Positions 37,226 through 49,282 of a DNA stretch of 64,000 nt are shown one piece after another (positions within the stretch are counted from its first letter, which is position 1; every line of letters begins with the position of its first letter). A program made the translations under genes and the position numbers. This DNA is from Sinohyriopsis cumingii (taxonomy: Eukaryota > Mollusca > Bivalvia > Unionida > Unionidae), in assembly GCA_028554795.2 (NCBI GenBank), contig CM068828.1, positions 20,391,936-20,455,935 on the forward strand. Reading direction: 5' to 3'. Under the pieces are notes generated by a model. It did not search any database. It was not told the origin of the DNA and was given only the letters and a program-made list of their open reading frames with translations.

Positions 37226-37307
37226 ACATGGATAACACTATACTTGCTCTTCATAGACACAAAAAGAGAGGTGTAAAATTAAATGGGAATTTGCAGTAAA
37301 CACTCAC

Positions 37308-37421
37308 TCAATTCACATATAGATCCATTGAAACCAGGAGGACACTGGCACAAGTATTTCCCAGAAAGCTGGACACAGGTTGCTCTATTGAGGCAGGGAT
37401 TAGGATCACATTTGTTTGTAG
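37308..37421 (-). CDS. EGF-like exon 5 (no calcium-binding signature)
   Basis: This 38-residue module begins with A/S-TNKC rather than DxDEC. Loops are CDPNPC, CLNRATC and CVQLSGKYLC, then CQC, and it ends in FNGSICEL. Gln occupies the hydroxylation position and the N-terminal acidic ligands are gone, so it probably does not bind calcium. CLNRATC still fits the O-fucose pattern. The acceptor is TTTCAG|CT and the donor is A|GTGAGTG. It breaks the regular run of calcium-binding modules. Confidence 0.92.
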   Translation of the reverse strand, partial: LQTNVILIPASIEQPVSSFLGNTCASVLLVSMDLYVN

Positions 37422-37714
37422 CTGAAATGTAGGGATATTTGGATGTAATAAGCTGTATGAAAAGCCATGCCAAAATACTGAAAAACTTGACTTTTTTGCT
37501 TGGAAAAATTAATTGATAAAGTAAAATACTAGACAATGATCATACAAAATATGCCATTTGTACAAAGAAATATAATATAAACATTTACAATGGTCACACT
37601 ATTTATAATTTCATTCCTACCTGGATCTACTTATAATAATAATAATGGTGTCCATACTTAATGGCATCAGTTATTTAAAAAAAATTAAAGACCTTCATAC
37701 CAGGGGTCTGAGTC

Positions 37715-39365
37715 TGAGTATCCCTATTATTACTATGGTAGAAAAGGGGTTTGAGTATCCAGAGGATTTGTATAGTGTAAAGGGTTAGAGTATCCTGAGG
37801 ATTTGTATAGCATAAAGGATTAGAGTATCCAGAGGATTTGTATAGTACAAAGGGTTAGAGTATCCTGAGAATTTGTAAAGCATAAAGGGTTAGAGTATAC
37901 TGAGGAATTGTATAGCATAAAGGGTAAGAGTATCCTGAGGATTTGTAAAGCATAAAGGGTTAGAGTATCCCGAGGATTTATTTAGTATAAAGGGTTCGAG
38001 TATCCCAAGGATTTGTATAGTATAAAGGGTTAGAGTATCCAGAGAATTTGTATAGTATAAAGGGTTAGAGTATCCCAAGGATTTGTATAGTATAAAAGGT
38101 TAGAGTATCCTGAGGATTTATATAGTATAAAGGGTTAGAGTATCCTGAGGATTTGTAAAGCATAAAGGGTTAGAGTATCCTGAGGATTTGTATAGTATAA
38201 AGGGTTAGAGTATCCTGAGGATTTGTAAAGCATAAAGGGTTAGAGTATACTGAGGATTTGTATAGCATAAAGGGTAAGAGTATCCTGAGGATTTGTATAG
38301 TATAAAGGGTTAGAGTATCCTGAGGATTTGTATAGTATAAAGGGTTAGAGTATCCCAAGGATTTGTATAGTATAAAGGGTTAGAGTATCCTGAGGATTTG
38401 AATAGTATAAAGGGTTAGAGTATCCTGAGGATTTGTATAGTATAAAGGGCTAGAGTATCCTGAACATTTGTAAAGCATCAAGGGTTACAGTATACTGAGG
38501 ATTTGTATAGTATAAAGGTAAGAGTATCCTGAGGATTTATATAGTATAAAGGGTTAGAGTATCCTGAGGATTTGTAAAGCATAAAGGGTTAGAGTATCCT
38601 GAGGATTTGTAAAGCATAAAGGGTTAGAGTATAATGAGGATTTGAATAGTATAAAGGGTTAGAGTATCCCAAGGATTTGTATAGCATAAAGGGTTAGAGT
38701 ATCCCGAGGATTTGTATAGTATAAAGGGTTAGAGTATCCCAAGGATTTGTATAGTATAAAGGGTTAGAGTATCCCAAGGATTTGAATAGTATAAAGGGTT
38801 AGAGTATCCTGAAGATTTGTATACTATAAAGGGCTAGAGTATCCTGAACATTTGTAAAGCATAAAGGGTTAGAGTATACTGAGGATTTGTATAGTATAAA
38901 GGGTAAGAGTATCCTGAGGATTTGTATAGTATAGCATAAAGGGTTATAGTATCCCAAGGATTTATATAGTATAAAGGGTTAGAGTATCCCAAAGATTTGT
39001 ATAGTATAAAGGATTAGAGTGTCCTGAGGATTTGTATAGTATAAAGGGTTAGAGTATCCCGAGGATTTATATAGTATAAAGGGTTAAAGTATACTGAGGA
39101 TTTGTATAGTACAAAGGGTTAAAGTATCGTGAGGATTTATATAGTATAAAGGGTTAAAGTATCCCAAGAATTTGTATAGTATAAAGGGTTAGAGTATCCT
39201 GAGGATTTGTATAGTACAAAGGGTTAGATTATCCCTAGGATTTGTATAGTATAAAGGGTTAGAGTATCCTGAGGATTTGTATAGTATAAAGGGTTAGAGT
39301 GTCCTGAGGATTTGTACAGTATAAAAGGTTAGATTATCCCTAGGATTTGTATGGTAGAAAAGGGT
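37715..39365. repeat. 35-bp minisatellite, about 47 copies
   Basis: Units read GAGTATCCTGAGGATTTGTA then TAGTATAAAGGGTTA. Highly uniform. Variants (CCCAAGG, AAAGCATAAAG) spread as multi-unit patterns. Confidence 0.97.
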
Positions 39366-39417
39366 CTTTTATTCCAGCATATGACTCAAGCTGGTTCTGT
39401 TGGGTGCAGCATGAGTA

Positions 39418-40013
39418 TAATGAATATACTCTAATAAAATGAAATTGAATATTATACTCTGATAAATGAAACTGAAAATACTGATAAATGAAACTGAATA
39501 TACTCTGATAAATGAAACTGAATATACTCTGATAAATGAAATTGAATATATTCTGACAAATGAAACTGAATATACTCTGATAAATGAAACTGAAAATACT
39601 GATAAATGAAACTGAATATACTCTGATAAATGAAATTGAATATATTCTGACAAATGAAACTGAATATACTCTGATAAATGAAACCGAATGTTTTCTGATA
39701 AATGGGATTGAATATACTCTGATAAATGAAACTGAATGTATTCTGATAAACTGAATATACTCTGATAAATGAAATTGAATAAACTCTGATAAATGAAGTT
39801 GAATATATTCTGATAAATGAAATTGAATATACTCTGATAAATGAAATTGAATATACTCTGATAAATGGGATTGAATATACTCTGATAAATGAAATTGAAC
39901 ATACTGATAAATAAAATTGAATATACTCTGATCAATGAAATTGAATATACTCTGATAAATGGAACTGAATATATTCTGATAAATGAAATTGAATATACTC
40001 TGATAAATGAGAT
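39418..40013. repeat. 24-bp minisatellite, about 25 copies
   Basis: Units read AATATACTCTGATAAATGAA plus ATTG. It begins some 50 bp after the 35-bp array ends. The period is a multiple of three and two minus-strand frames of 229 and 271 codons run through it with eight-residue repeats. The frames overlap each other, as expected from a stop-poor repeat. Confidence 0.96.
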
Positions 40014-40330
40014 GATTGGTTGAGGACATTTTGAAATGGCAAAGTGAATTGTACAGAATTTTAGAGACTGATTTTGGCTGTTTCCATATGAGGACAAATT
40101 TTGTATGCCAAAAAATGGCAATAAATTTGGTTTCTTGGTATAAAAGATTTTATATTTTGGGCATAAATACAACACTGTATGCATGATTTATCGGGTTAGA
40201 GGTTTGTTTGGTTGAGGGATTAGAGAAATTTTTGGGATTAATGGGATTAGATTGACTACATGATGAAGAGTATTTATTATTTAAATAAACAGATTTCAAT
40301 TCTTGATGTTATTTAAAAGTTATTTAGTGG
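40014..40330 (-). mobile_element. Possible LINE remnant related to 54,215-54,420
   Basis: CTGATTTTGGCTGTTTCCAT and the following bases on the plus strand resemble, with many differences, the sequence from about 54,247 on, in the same orientation. The latter adjoins a recognisable LINE C-terminus. Very decayed and tentative. Confidence 0.35.
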
Positions 40331-40678
40331 AAAGAACTAAATTACTCATCTGAGATTAAGTGATGGATAATTTGATTCTACAATGATGGACAGTGGATGA
40401 CTTGCACAGAACCAATAAGGTGAGCTAAAAACAAAATCACACTGGTGAGCTAAAAACAGGAGCAATAAATAGATACATGGTGTCTAGTTGATTTTTAAAA
40501 TTTATCTGAATAGAAAACAAGGTTTCAAAAATATGCATCATTGTTTTTATACTTTTGACATAATCAGTATTTTGCTACTTATGTACTTCAAAAATACATA
40601 TTTTATCATGAATTCAAAATTTTGACCAATACATGTATAGTCTGTAATTTTAGAAAACAAAATAATACGCAAATAAAC

Positions 40679-40792
40679 CTGTTTCACAGTTCTTTCCAGT
40701 AAGTCCAGTAGTACAGTTACAACTGTAATCACCAAGCATGTCCACACATATTCCTCCAAACAGGCAAGGACCAGATGCGCAGTCATCGATAT
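40679..40792 (-). CDS. EGF-like exon 4 (calcium-binding, only O-glucose consensus)
   Basis: This 38-residue module starts DIDDC. Loops are CASGPC, CLFGGIC and [10 protein letters not shown], then CNC, and it ends in TGKNCET. The C1-C2 loop is the only one here that fits the POGLUT1 consensus C-x-S-x-P/A-C. Ile before C3 removes the O-fucose site. Asp and Tyr in C3-C4 keep the calcium/hydroxylation pattern. The donor, GTTTATTT, is weaker than the others. CLFGG and TGKNCET are shared with exon 3, suggesting those two are close duplicates. Confidence 0.93.
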
Positions 40793-42300
40793 CTACAAAA
40801 TATATATGAATGCCTGAAATCAGTAAATATTAAACCTAATGTAGAGCTTTGCCAAACATGGGCCATAACTTCATCAAATTATGCTAGAAACTGATGAAAA
40901 TTATACCTGATTTTTGTCTTGTTAATATGAATACCAAACTATAATTGAAGACCTTCAAACATTTTCAAGTTGAAATTTAATGATAAAGTTTCTTTCAAAG
41001 CTTCTGAGTGGGAATTAAAGGGCAAAGCTCCAAGTCAAACTTCCAGAGTTTTGCTAGGAGCAGTTAATATGAAGCTTGAACTAGGTTTTCTAAATGTAAA
41101 GCCTGAGTTCAATCCATGAAGTCATTCCAAAGCTATGTAGCAGAATGAAAATGAATGGCAAAGTTTAAAGGGGCCATACTGCCATAAGAATTTGCTGATA
41201 ATAAAAACTGAATTTTCTTGATGTAAACCCTGGTACCAAAATTACTTTTAAAAATGAAATCGTTCAAAAAAGAAAGCATTTTGTTCTTCTTTGGAAGGCA
41301 AACTTATTTTTATTTCTCATCTTAAATCAAAGCATTTGATAGTAATGAAGGTTTCATTGACTCAGTTTCGTCTTTTCACGATAATTAGTGCCAGCTAAGC
41401 TTTGACATGCTAAACATACTTACCACGCATCCATCTTGGTAAACTGGCAACTTATTTACTTTTCTTTGGAGAATAAGCTTATAGGTGGCGCTATACAGTT
41501 TCGCATTTTGCATAGGGTTAGGATTTTAAAGAAAAAGAATGTCCCCGGCTTTCCTCACTGGTTATACTGGCTATTTAAAACAGACCTTGTATATCTTAGG
41601 TCTAATGCAAAGAACCTTTAATTCCCTTTATTTTGGTGTATGATTGATGGGTGTACTATGGGTTATAGAGTATACAGCTTGGCCTTACTTCAAATGTGCA
41701 CCTTTCAAAAGAGTGCTAGCTCTACTTGGTCATTTTCACTTCCTGAACTTCAGAGGTAAATTGTATAAAAAAGAGCCGATAACTTTTTTTACATTTTACA
41801 TATTTGGTATTTCATTCAGTGCACTTTCAGAAGCTGGTATTGTCTAGTCTGGCAAAATTCATTTTCCCTATTTTAATAGCTGCTATGTATAGTGTACTTT
41901 AGACTAATTCAGACTGATTTTTTAACACAAGGGAGCAGTCATTTTAGTTAGCAGTGTGCTTAAATCATGTAAAATTTCCAAAAGTGCAATATCCAAAAGA
42001 AATATCATCCACATTACATTAATGTAGCATAGAGGTATGCAAACATTCTCTCCACTGTGCATGTTTTAAATGCGAACTACTTCACCTTACATACGTCACC
42101 CTCCCAAAAGTACATATTATCTGGTGAGCGCCACCATATCTTTGATACAATAAAGTGAGCAATATTTTATTGACACATGGACATGGAGATACATTGTAGA
42201 GATGTCAACAAGGTGAATCATAAAATGGCAACTTCAAGGGCCATCCATAACATCACTGTTTTCATTCACTATCTTAAATGGCCCACTGTTGTTATCTGAG
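40793..42300 (-). other. Intronic sequence with a possible short-TIR insertion
   Basis: No exon or array is seen. GGTGGCGCT at 41,484-41,492 and its reverse complement at 42,127-42,135 are the only paired motif. See the findings for the weak transposon hypothesis. Confidence 0.6.
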
Positions 42301-42301
42301 A

Positions 42302-42455
42302 CTTTAAAAACAGAACAAAATTAAGATTTTGATACGTATCATATCATATGCATGTTGAAAACAGAACAAAATTAGGATTTTGATATGTATCATATCACAT
42401 GCACATTGAAAACAGAACAAAATTAAGATTTTGATATGTATCATATCACATGCAT
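42302..42455. repeat. 51-bp tandem repeat x 3
   Basis: Units share AACAGAACAAAATTARGATT and GTATCATATCACATGCA. Confidence 0.93.
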
Positions 42456-42489
42456 GTTATATGGCAACATTATGTTATTTCTGCTCATT

Positions 42490-42618
42490 TGGAGGAAAAA
42501 CTCAGAATGTGCATTATACACTGAGGAAAAACTCAGAATGTGCATTATACACTGAGGAAAAACTCAGAATGTGCATTAATAACTGAGGAAAAACTCAGAA
42601 TGTGCATTATACACTGGT
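42490..42618. repeat. 31-bp tandem repeat x 4
   Basis: Units read GAGGAAAAACTCAGAATGTG then CATTATACACT, almost perfect. Confidence 0.95.
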
Positions 42619-43195
42619 GCATGTTGGCATTTGAGCAAATAGGGAGAAGATAGATATTCCAGTAAACCTCCAGACCAAGTTTAATATGGCATGGAGTTCA
42701 ATTTCTTCCATATTCTGAGGAAAAGCATAATTTCTACTATCAGTATGTATCCATGGCATATAACTGTAATCAGGGAAAGAAAGAGAAAAAGAGACAGCCC
42801 ATAAATTACAAATTGAAAATGTTTTAGTCTAGCATAATGTAAATTACATACAAGTTATATAAATTATCTAGTTTCTCTTTTATCAATTTGGAACTTAGAT
42901 AAAACTGTACAATACATATTTACCATCAAATAATCAGATATGGATTTGAAATTAGATTAGAATAATATTAAAAAAGCACATTTATAATTAAAAAGTTAAA
43001 TGGCTGTGCATTATTCTGAAATAAATGAAGTTCACAAAATATGTATGGATACATATAAAATAAAACATTGCAATTTTCTGCTGGTGGAACGTAGTAGCTA
43101 AGAAATCTTTGGAAATAATCAGGCCTTTAATTATAAAAGCAGTGGCTTTTATAAGGGACATAACTCACTCACTCCAAGTGCTTATTGTGCATAAG
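42619..43195 (-). other. Intronic sequence without recognisable features
   Basis: AT-rich, no exon, array or element seen. Confidence 0.7.
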
Positions 43196-44890
43196 TACAA
43201 AATTATGAGCAACCCATGCATATGGTCCCTCTGGTGAATTACCTTATGTATCCAAAGAGTCAAACCATACATATGGTCCCTTTCTAAATTACCTTATTTA
43301 TCCAAAAATAGTCAAACCATGCATACAGTCCCTTAATAAATTACCTTATGTATCCAAAGAGTCAAACCATGCATATGGTCCCCTACTAAATTACCTTATG
43401 TATCCAAAGAGTCAAACCATGCATATGGTCCCCTGCTAAATTACCTTATGTATCCAAAGAGTCAAACCATGCATATGGTCCCTACTAAAGTACCTTATGT
43501 ATCCAAAGAGTCAAACCATGCATATGGTCCCCTACTAAAGTACCTTATGTATTAAAAGAGTCAAACCATGCATATGGTCCCCTACTAAAGTACCTTATGT
43601 ATCAAAAGAGTCAAACCATGCATATGGTCCCTCTACTAAATTACCTTATGTATCCAAAGAGTTAAACCATGCATATGGTCCCTTACTAAAGTACCTTACG
43701 TATCCAAAGAGTCAAACCATGCATATGGTCCCCTACTAAATTACCTTATGTATACAAAGAGTCAAACCATGCATATGGTCCTTCTACTAAAGTACCTTAT
43801 GTATCCAAAGAGTCAGACCATGCATATGGTCCTCTACTAAATTACCTTATGTATCCAAAGAGTCAAACCATGCATATGGTCCCCCCTACTAAAGTACCTT
43901 ATGTATCCAAAGAGTCAAACCATGCATATGGTCCCTTTCTAAATTACCTTATTTATCCAAAAAGAATCAAACCAAGCATATAGTCCCCTAGTAAATTACC
44001 TTATGTATCCATAAAGAGTCAAACCATACATCTTTCAGTTGAGGACACTAAGACACTTGTGTGTTCATTAGTAGTTTCAAGACTGGACTATTGTAACTCA
44101 ATTCTATCTAGTTCATCTCAATATCTACTCCAGAGACTTCAAAAAATTAAAAACACAGCTGCTTGGATCACACTTAGAGTACCACATTCAGAGCACACCT
44201 ACCCGCTGCTCTGTACTCTACACTGGCTATCCATTTGATCCAGAATCAAACACAAAATTTGTTCTCTGTGCTACATTTCACTGAAGGACTCCAGTCCAAC
44301 ATACCTATCCGACCTCACCCATGTGTACACACCAGCAAGATACTTATGCTCCTCTTCTGACAATCGTATACTCATTATTCTCACTATGAAAATAAAGTCA
44401 TATGGACAGCGTTCTTTTGCATACCAGGGCCCAGCAACGTGGAATGAATTGCCCACTGAACTTAGACACAAAGACACAGTGATCCCATTCAAGAGTGCTC
44501 TTAAAACTCACTTATTTCGACTGCAAGAACAAACTTAAAGACCTAATAATGTTTCCTACCTTAAATATTTTCAGCATGTTTTTCATGTTTTCTAATTTCA
44601 TGGTGTTTGGTTTTGTAATCATATCATTATATATATTTTATGTTATAGGTGTTGTCTAATGTTGTCAAGAGCTTAGAGCTTCTAAAGATTAGGCGTTATA
44701 CAAAGTCCTCGTTATTATTATTATTATTATTATTATGTTATCATCCCCTACTAAATTACCTTATGTATCCAAAAAGAATCAAACCATGCATATGGTCCCC
44801 TACTAAATAACCTTATGTATGCAAAAAGAATCAAACCATACATATGGTCCCCCTACTGAATTACCTTATGTATGCAAAAAGAGTCAAACC
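43196..44890. repeat. 50-bp minisatellite, about 19-20 copies, split by a LINE insertion
   Basis: Units contain AGAGTCAAACCATGCATATG and GTCCCCTACTAAATTACCTT. About 17 units lie left of the LINE fragment at 44,033-44,736 and three to its right. Right-hand units share the AAAAGAATCAAACCA variant found near 43,960. Confidence 0.95.
44033..44736 (+). mobile_element. CR1/L2-type LINE, 5'-truncated copy inside the 50-bp array
   Basis: Starts at CTTTCAGTTGAGGACACTAA and ends with GCGTTATACAAAGTCCTCGT followed by (TTA)n at 44,712-44,736. It has the same family and nearly the same 5' truncation point as the copy at 15.5-16.25 kb. The plus-strand frame 44,323-44,538 still reads the conserved LINE C-terminus (QRSFAYQGPATWNELPTEL). 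It interrupts the minisatellite, so it is younger than the first growth of that array. Confidence 0.93.
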
Positions 44891-45031
44891 ACAATTCGCT
44901 ATACAGTGTGCGGTATACATACCCAAATGAGAAACAGTGAAAATTATTCTTATTTTGAAATATTAATATCTATGACAAATAGATCACTGAGCCATGACTG
45001 TTCACAGTTGCAAGAAGCAATCAGAAAAAGA

Positions 45032-47426
45032 GGGTGCTCCAATTCCCATGCAATTTAGCAAGACTTGGTAATCATAGGGGATGGCACTCCAATTCCCATG
45101 CAATTTAGTAAGAATTGGTAATCATAGGGGATGGCACTCCAATTCCCATGCAATTTTGCAAGACTTGGTAATCATAGGGGATGGCATTCCAATTCCCATG
45201 CAATTAAGCAAGACTTGGTAATCATAGGGGATGGCACTCTGATTCCCATGCAATTTTGCAAGACTTGATAATCATAGGGGATGGCACTCCAATTCCCATG
45301 CAATTTAGCAAGACTTGGTAATCATAGGGGATGGCACTCCAATTCCCATGCAATTTAGCAAGACTTGGTAATCATAGGGATGGCACTCCAATTTCCATGC
45401 AATTTAGCAAGACTTGGTAATCATAGGGGATGGCACTCCAATTCACCTGCAATTTAGCAAGACTTGGTAATCATAGGGGATGGCACTCCAATTCCCATGC
45501 AATTAAGCAAGACTTGCTAATCATAGGGGATGGCACTCCAATTCACATGCAATTAAGCAAGACATGGTAATCATAGGGATGGCACTCCAATTTCCATGCA
45601 ATTTAGCAAGACTTGGTAATCATAGGGGATGGCACTCCAATTCACCTGCAATTTAGTAAGACTTGGTAATCGTAGGGGATGGCACTCCAATTCCCATGCA
45701 ATTAAACAAGACTTGGTAATCATAGGGGATGGCACTCCAATTCCCATGCAATTTAGCAAGACTTGGTAATCATAGGGATGGCACTCCAATTTCCATGCAA
45801 TTTAGCAAGACTTGGTAATCATAGGGGATGGCACTCCAATTCACCTGCAATTTAGCAAGACTTGGTAATCATAGGGGATGGCACTCCAATTCCCATGCAA
45901 TTAAGCAAGACTTGGTAATCATAGGGGATGGCACTCCAATTCACATGCAATTAAGCAAGACTTGGTAATCATAGGGGATGGCACTCCAATTTCCATGCAA
46001 TTTAGCAAGACATGGTAATCATAGGGGATGGCACTCTAATTTCCATGCAATTTGACAAGACTTGGTAATCATAGGGGATGGTACTCCAATTCCCATGCAA
46101 TTTTGCAAGACTTGGTAATCATAGGGTATGGCACTCCAATTACTATGCAATTTAGCAAGACTTGGTAATCATAGGGGATGGCACTCCAATTCCCATGCAA
46201 TAAGGCAAGACTTGGTAATCATAGGGGATGGCACTCCAATTCCCATGCAATGTAGCAAGACTTGGTAATCATAGGGATGGCACTCCAATTTCCATGCAAT
46301 TTAGCAAGACTTGGTAATCATAGGGGATGGCACTCCAATTCCCATGCAATAAGGCAAGACTTGGTAATCATAGGGGATGGCACTCCAATTCCCATGCAAT
46401 TTAGCAAGACTTGGTAATCATAGGGGATGGCACTCCAATTCACCTGCAATTAAGCAAGACTTGGTAATCATAGGGGATGGCACTCCAATTTCCATGCAAT
46501 TTAGCAAGACATGGTAATCATAGGGGATGGCACTCTAATTTCCATGCAATTTGACAAGACTTGGTAATCATAGGGGATGGTACTCCAATTCCCATGCAAT
46601 AAGGCAAGACTTGGTAATCATAGGGGATGGCACTCCAATTACCATGCAATTTAGCAAGACTTGGTAATCATAGGGGATGGCACTCCAATTCCCATGCAAT
46701 AAGGCAAGACTTGGTAATCATAGGGGATGGCACTCCAATTCCCATGCAATTTAGCAAGACTTGGTAATCATAGGGATGGCACTCCAATTTCCATGCAATT
46801 TAGCAAGACTTGGTAATCATAGGGGATGGCACTCCAATTCACCTGCAATTTAGCAAGACTTGGTAATCATAGGGGATGGCACTCCAATTCCCATGCAATT
46901 AAGCAAGACTTGGTAATCATAGGGGATGGCACTCCAATTCACATGCAATTAAGCAAGACTTGGTAATCATAGGGGATGGCACTCCAATTTCCATGCAATT
47001 TAGCAAGACATGGTAATCATAGGGGATGGCACTCTAATTTCCATGCAATTTGACAAGACTTGGTAATCATAGGGGATGGTACTCCAATTCCCATGCAATA
47101 AGGCAAGACTTGGTAATCATAGGGGATGGCACTCCAATTCCCATGCAATAAGGCAAGACTTGGTAATCATAGGGGATGGCACTCCAATTCCCATGCAATT
47201 TAGCAAGACTTGGTAATCATAGGGAATGGGACTTCAATTCCATTTATTTTCGCAAGACTTGGTTATCATAGGGGATGGCACTCCAATTCCCATGCAATTT
47301 AGCAAGACTTGGTAATCATAGTGGATGGCACTCCAATCCCATGCAATTTAGCAAGTCTTGGTAATCATAGGGGATGGCACTCCAATTCCCAAGCATTTTA
47401 GCAAGACTTGGTAATCATAGGGGATG
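45032..47426. repeat. 50-bp minisatellite with higher-order structure, about 48 copies
   Basis: Units contain GGTAATCATAGGGGATGGCA and CTCCAATTCCCATGCAATTT. The same ordered series of unit variants recurs (for example about 45,880-46,080, 46,430-46,590 and 46,880-47,090), which shows block duplication of several units at a time. Its right edge abuts the DIRS-like fossil at about 47,427. Confidence 0.97.
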
Positions 47427-49180
47427 GATGAAACGTGTAAGATCCTTCCAGCTGAGAGAAAGGTCATTTAGTGCCCAGGATTTTGGATCTTGGACCGGAA
47501 AGACAAAAGGTTGGAAGCATTACCCTCCACTTTTTCTCAACAAAGTTTATGAGAGGTCAACCCCAAAACAGTTGACTGAAGCCAGAGGGAACGGAGAACC
47601 ATTTGGTATGAATCAGTTAAATCCAATGGGACAGAATTAGGTCAGCTTGGACATTCAGCCTGCCTGCGATGCAGAGGAATTGGATGAGGACTTGTTGGCT
47701 ATGAAAACCACTGAGAAAAACCAAAAAACCAGAGGCAGAGGTCTTGCCTTCTGATATAATTGAAGACAGTTAGTTTGCAAAAAAGAATGAGTATGCTCTT
47801 TCCAGACAGTATCATGGCCTTCATGTATAGAATAATAATGTGTAATGAGCACTCCTGAAGTGGGCCAAGACACACTCACATCTATGAAGGAGAGTAAGAG
47901 GTGGGCATACCACGTAACCTGAAACTTTATCAGTTGGTCTAAAGGGCAAAGATCAGCCACTGTTGGGATAAAAAGATCATATGCAAGGGTCTCATGACCA
48001 AGTTGCACAAACTAAGATATCATGATCAAGTGGCCCAAACTAAGATATCATGACCAAGTGGCCCAAACTGAGTGGACCACTTGTAATATTGAGACCAAAG
48101 AGGTCATGAAAACCCCAGCCTGAAATTCAGTTCCCTGAGCAAATGGTAGAAACTACTGAGATATTCCCATGAGAGGAAGACATATTTCTAATATGTTTTG
48201 AAAACCATGCCCAGATGAATAAAATACTGAAATGGGATGAGGTTGAATCTGTCCTTGTTGACAACGAATCCAATGCAAAGCAGCAGTAGAATGAGCAATA
48301 TGATGTCTTGGTACAAAATGACTGATATTGTACATTTGCAGAATGTCAACCTGGTCGTTTAATATGATGGAGTTAAAAGTGCTTAAGAAGTGCAACACAA
48401 CTCTCTAGGTGATTCTCTTGATACCCAAGGGCCTTGCATTCTGGTTAAATGGAATGCCCTGAACATGTAGATGGCATCAGTGAATGCAAACTCTATGAAT
48501 TCTTGGGAAGGTCAAAGCTGACTGAGAAAAAGCCTGACTTAACAGTATTGAAAACCAATCTCAATGTCTCCATTTTAAATGTGGTGCCCACACTAAGTTG
48601 GTGGCAGAGGGCAGATCTATGATTTGACTCAGCTTGCTGTTGGAATAAGATAATGGTGAGTATGCATCGTGAACATGGAATCTGGACCACCCTTTTCATA
48701 AGCAGAGTTGATTCTTGCTGCACAATGCACACATTGTATGGGTCTGTAGATAAGGGAAAAATTGTTATTGGTGGAGTGGCACTGAACATGGTCTGAAGAT
48801 CATCTGAGGAAACTTTGACACCGATGGGTCAGTGTGTCAGTGTCTTTCCCATTCCATGGCAAAGTTTGAATTCTTCCTCCAAATGTGATGTCAGGTAAAG
48901 GATGCATCATAAATTATTGCTATTAAGAGTTGATGTGAGTGGTAAACTAACATGAGATTGGAATTTGAGATTAGATTATTTTCCCCATACTTAGTTGAGG
49001 TGGCTCATAGAAACTGGATCCTCACTGACAGGGAATGCAAGGAATGTTCCCCATTTGACATTCTTTTGGAGGTCCTTTCTATTTCTATGATCTCTTTTAG
49101 GAAATGGAGACAAGACCCTAGAAAGCTGACCTTTAAAGTTTGTCCCTTTAGTGGTATGTTACAAATTTTTGCAATGGATT
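47427..49180 (-). mobile_element. DIRS-like (tyrosine recombinase) retroelement fossil, copy 2
   Basis: On the minus strand the edge near 47,420-47,520 reads PVQDPKSWAL and SLSWKDL, matching the DIRS motif also seen in copy 1. Near 48,540-48,620 HQLSVGTTFKMETLR and the following residues fit the reverse transcriptase of that group. It is decayed, with many breaks, and incomplete. It differs from copy 1 in which parts remain. No terminal repeats were located and the outer limits are approximate. Confidence 0.6.
48002..48085. repeat. 30-bp tandem repeat x 3 in the DIRS-like fossil
   Basis: Units read ACTAAGATATCATGACCAAG then TGGCCCAA, a local expansion within copy 2. Confidence 0.9.
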
Positions 49181-49282
49181 AACATGGATTGCAGACCTGG
49201 ATTAAAATGCATTTCTTTTTGTCAGGCGAAGACAAAGAGTTGCAGTCATGGCAATGGATTAGTGAGTCTTGAAGTGCTTTGT

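Noticed and set aside
36711-37238. His/Ser-rich minus-strand frame of 175 codons
   Set aside because: It lies wholly within the degenerate GATATGACATGATG repeat field.
37715-39365. Telomere-like sequence (AGGGTTAG in each unit)
   Set aside because: The motif is part of a 35-bp minisatellite and never forms TTAGGG tandem runs.
39340-40184. Minus-strand frames of 229 and 271 codons
   Set aside because: They overlap in different frames through a 24-bp repeat, with no other coding signal.
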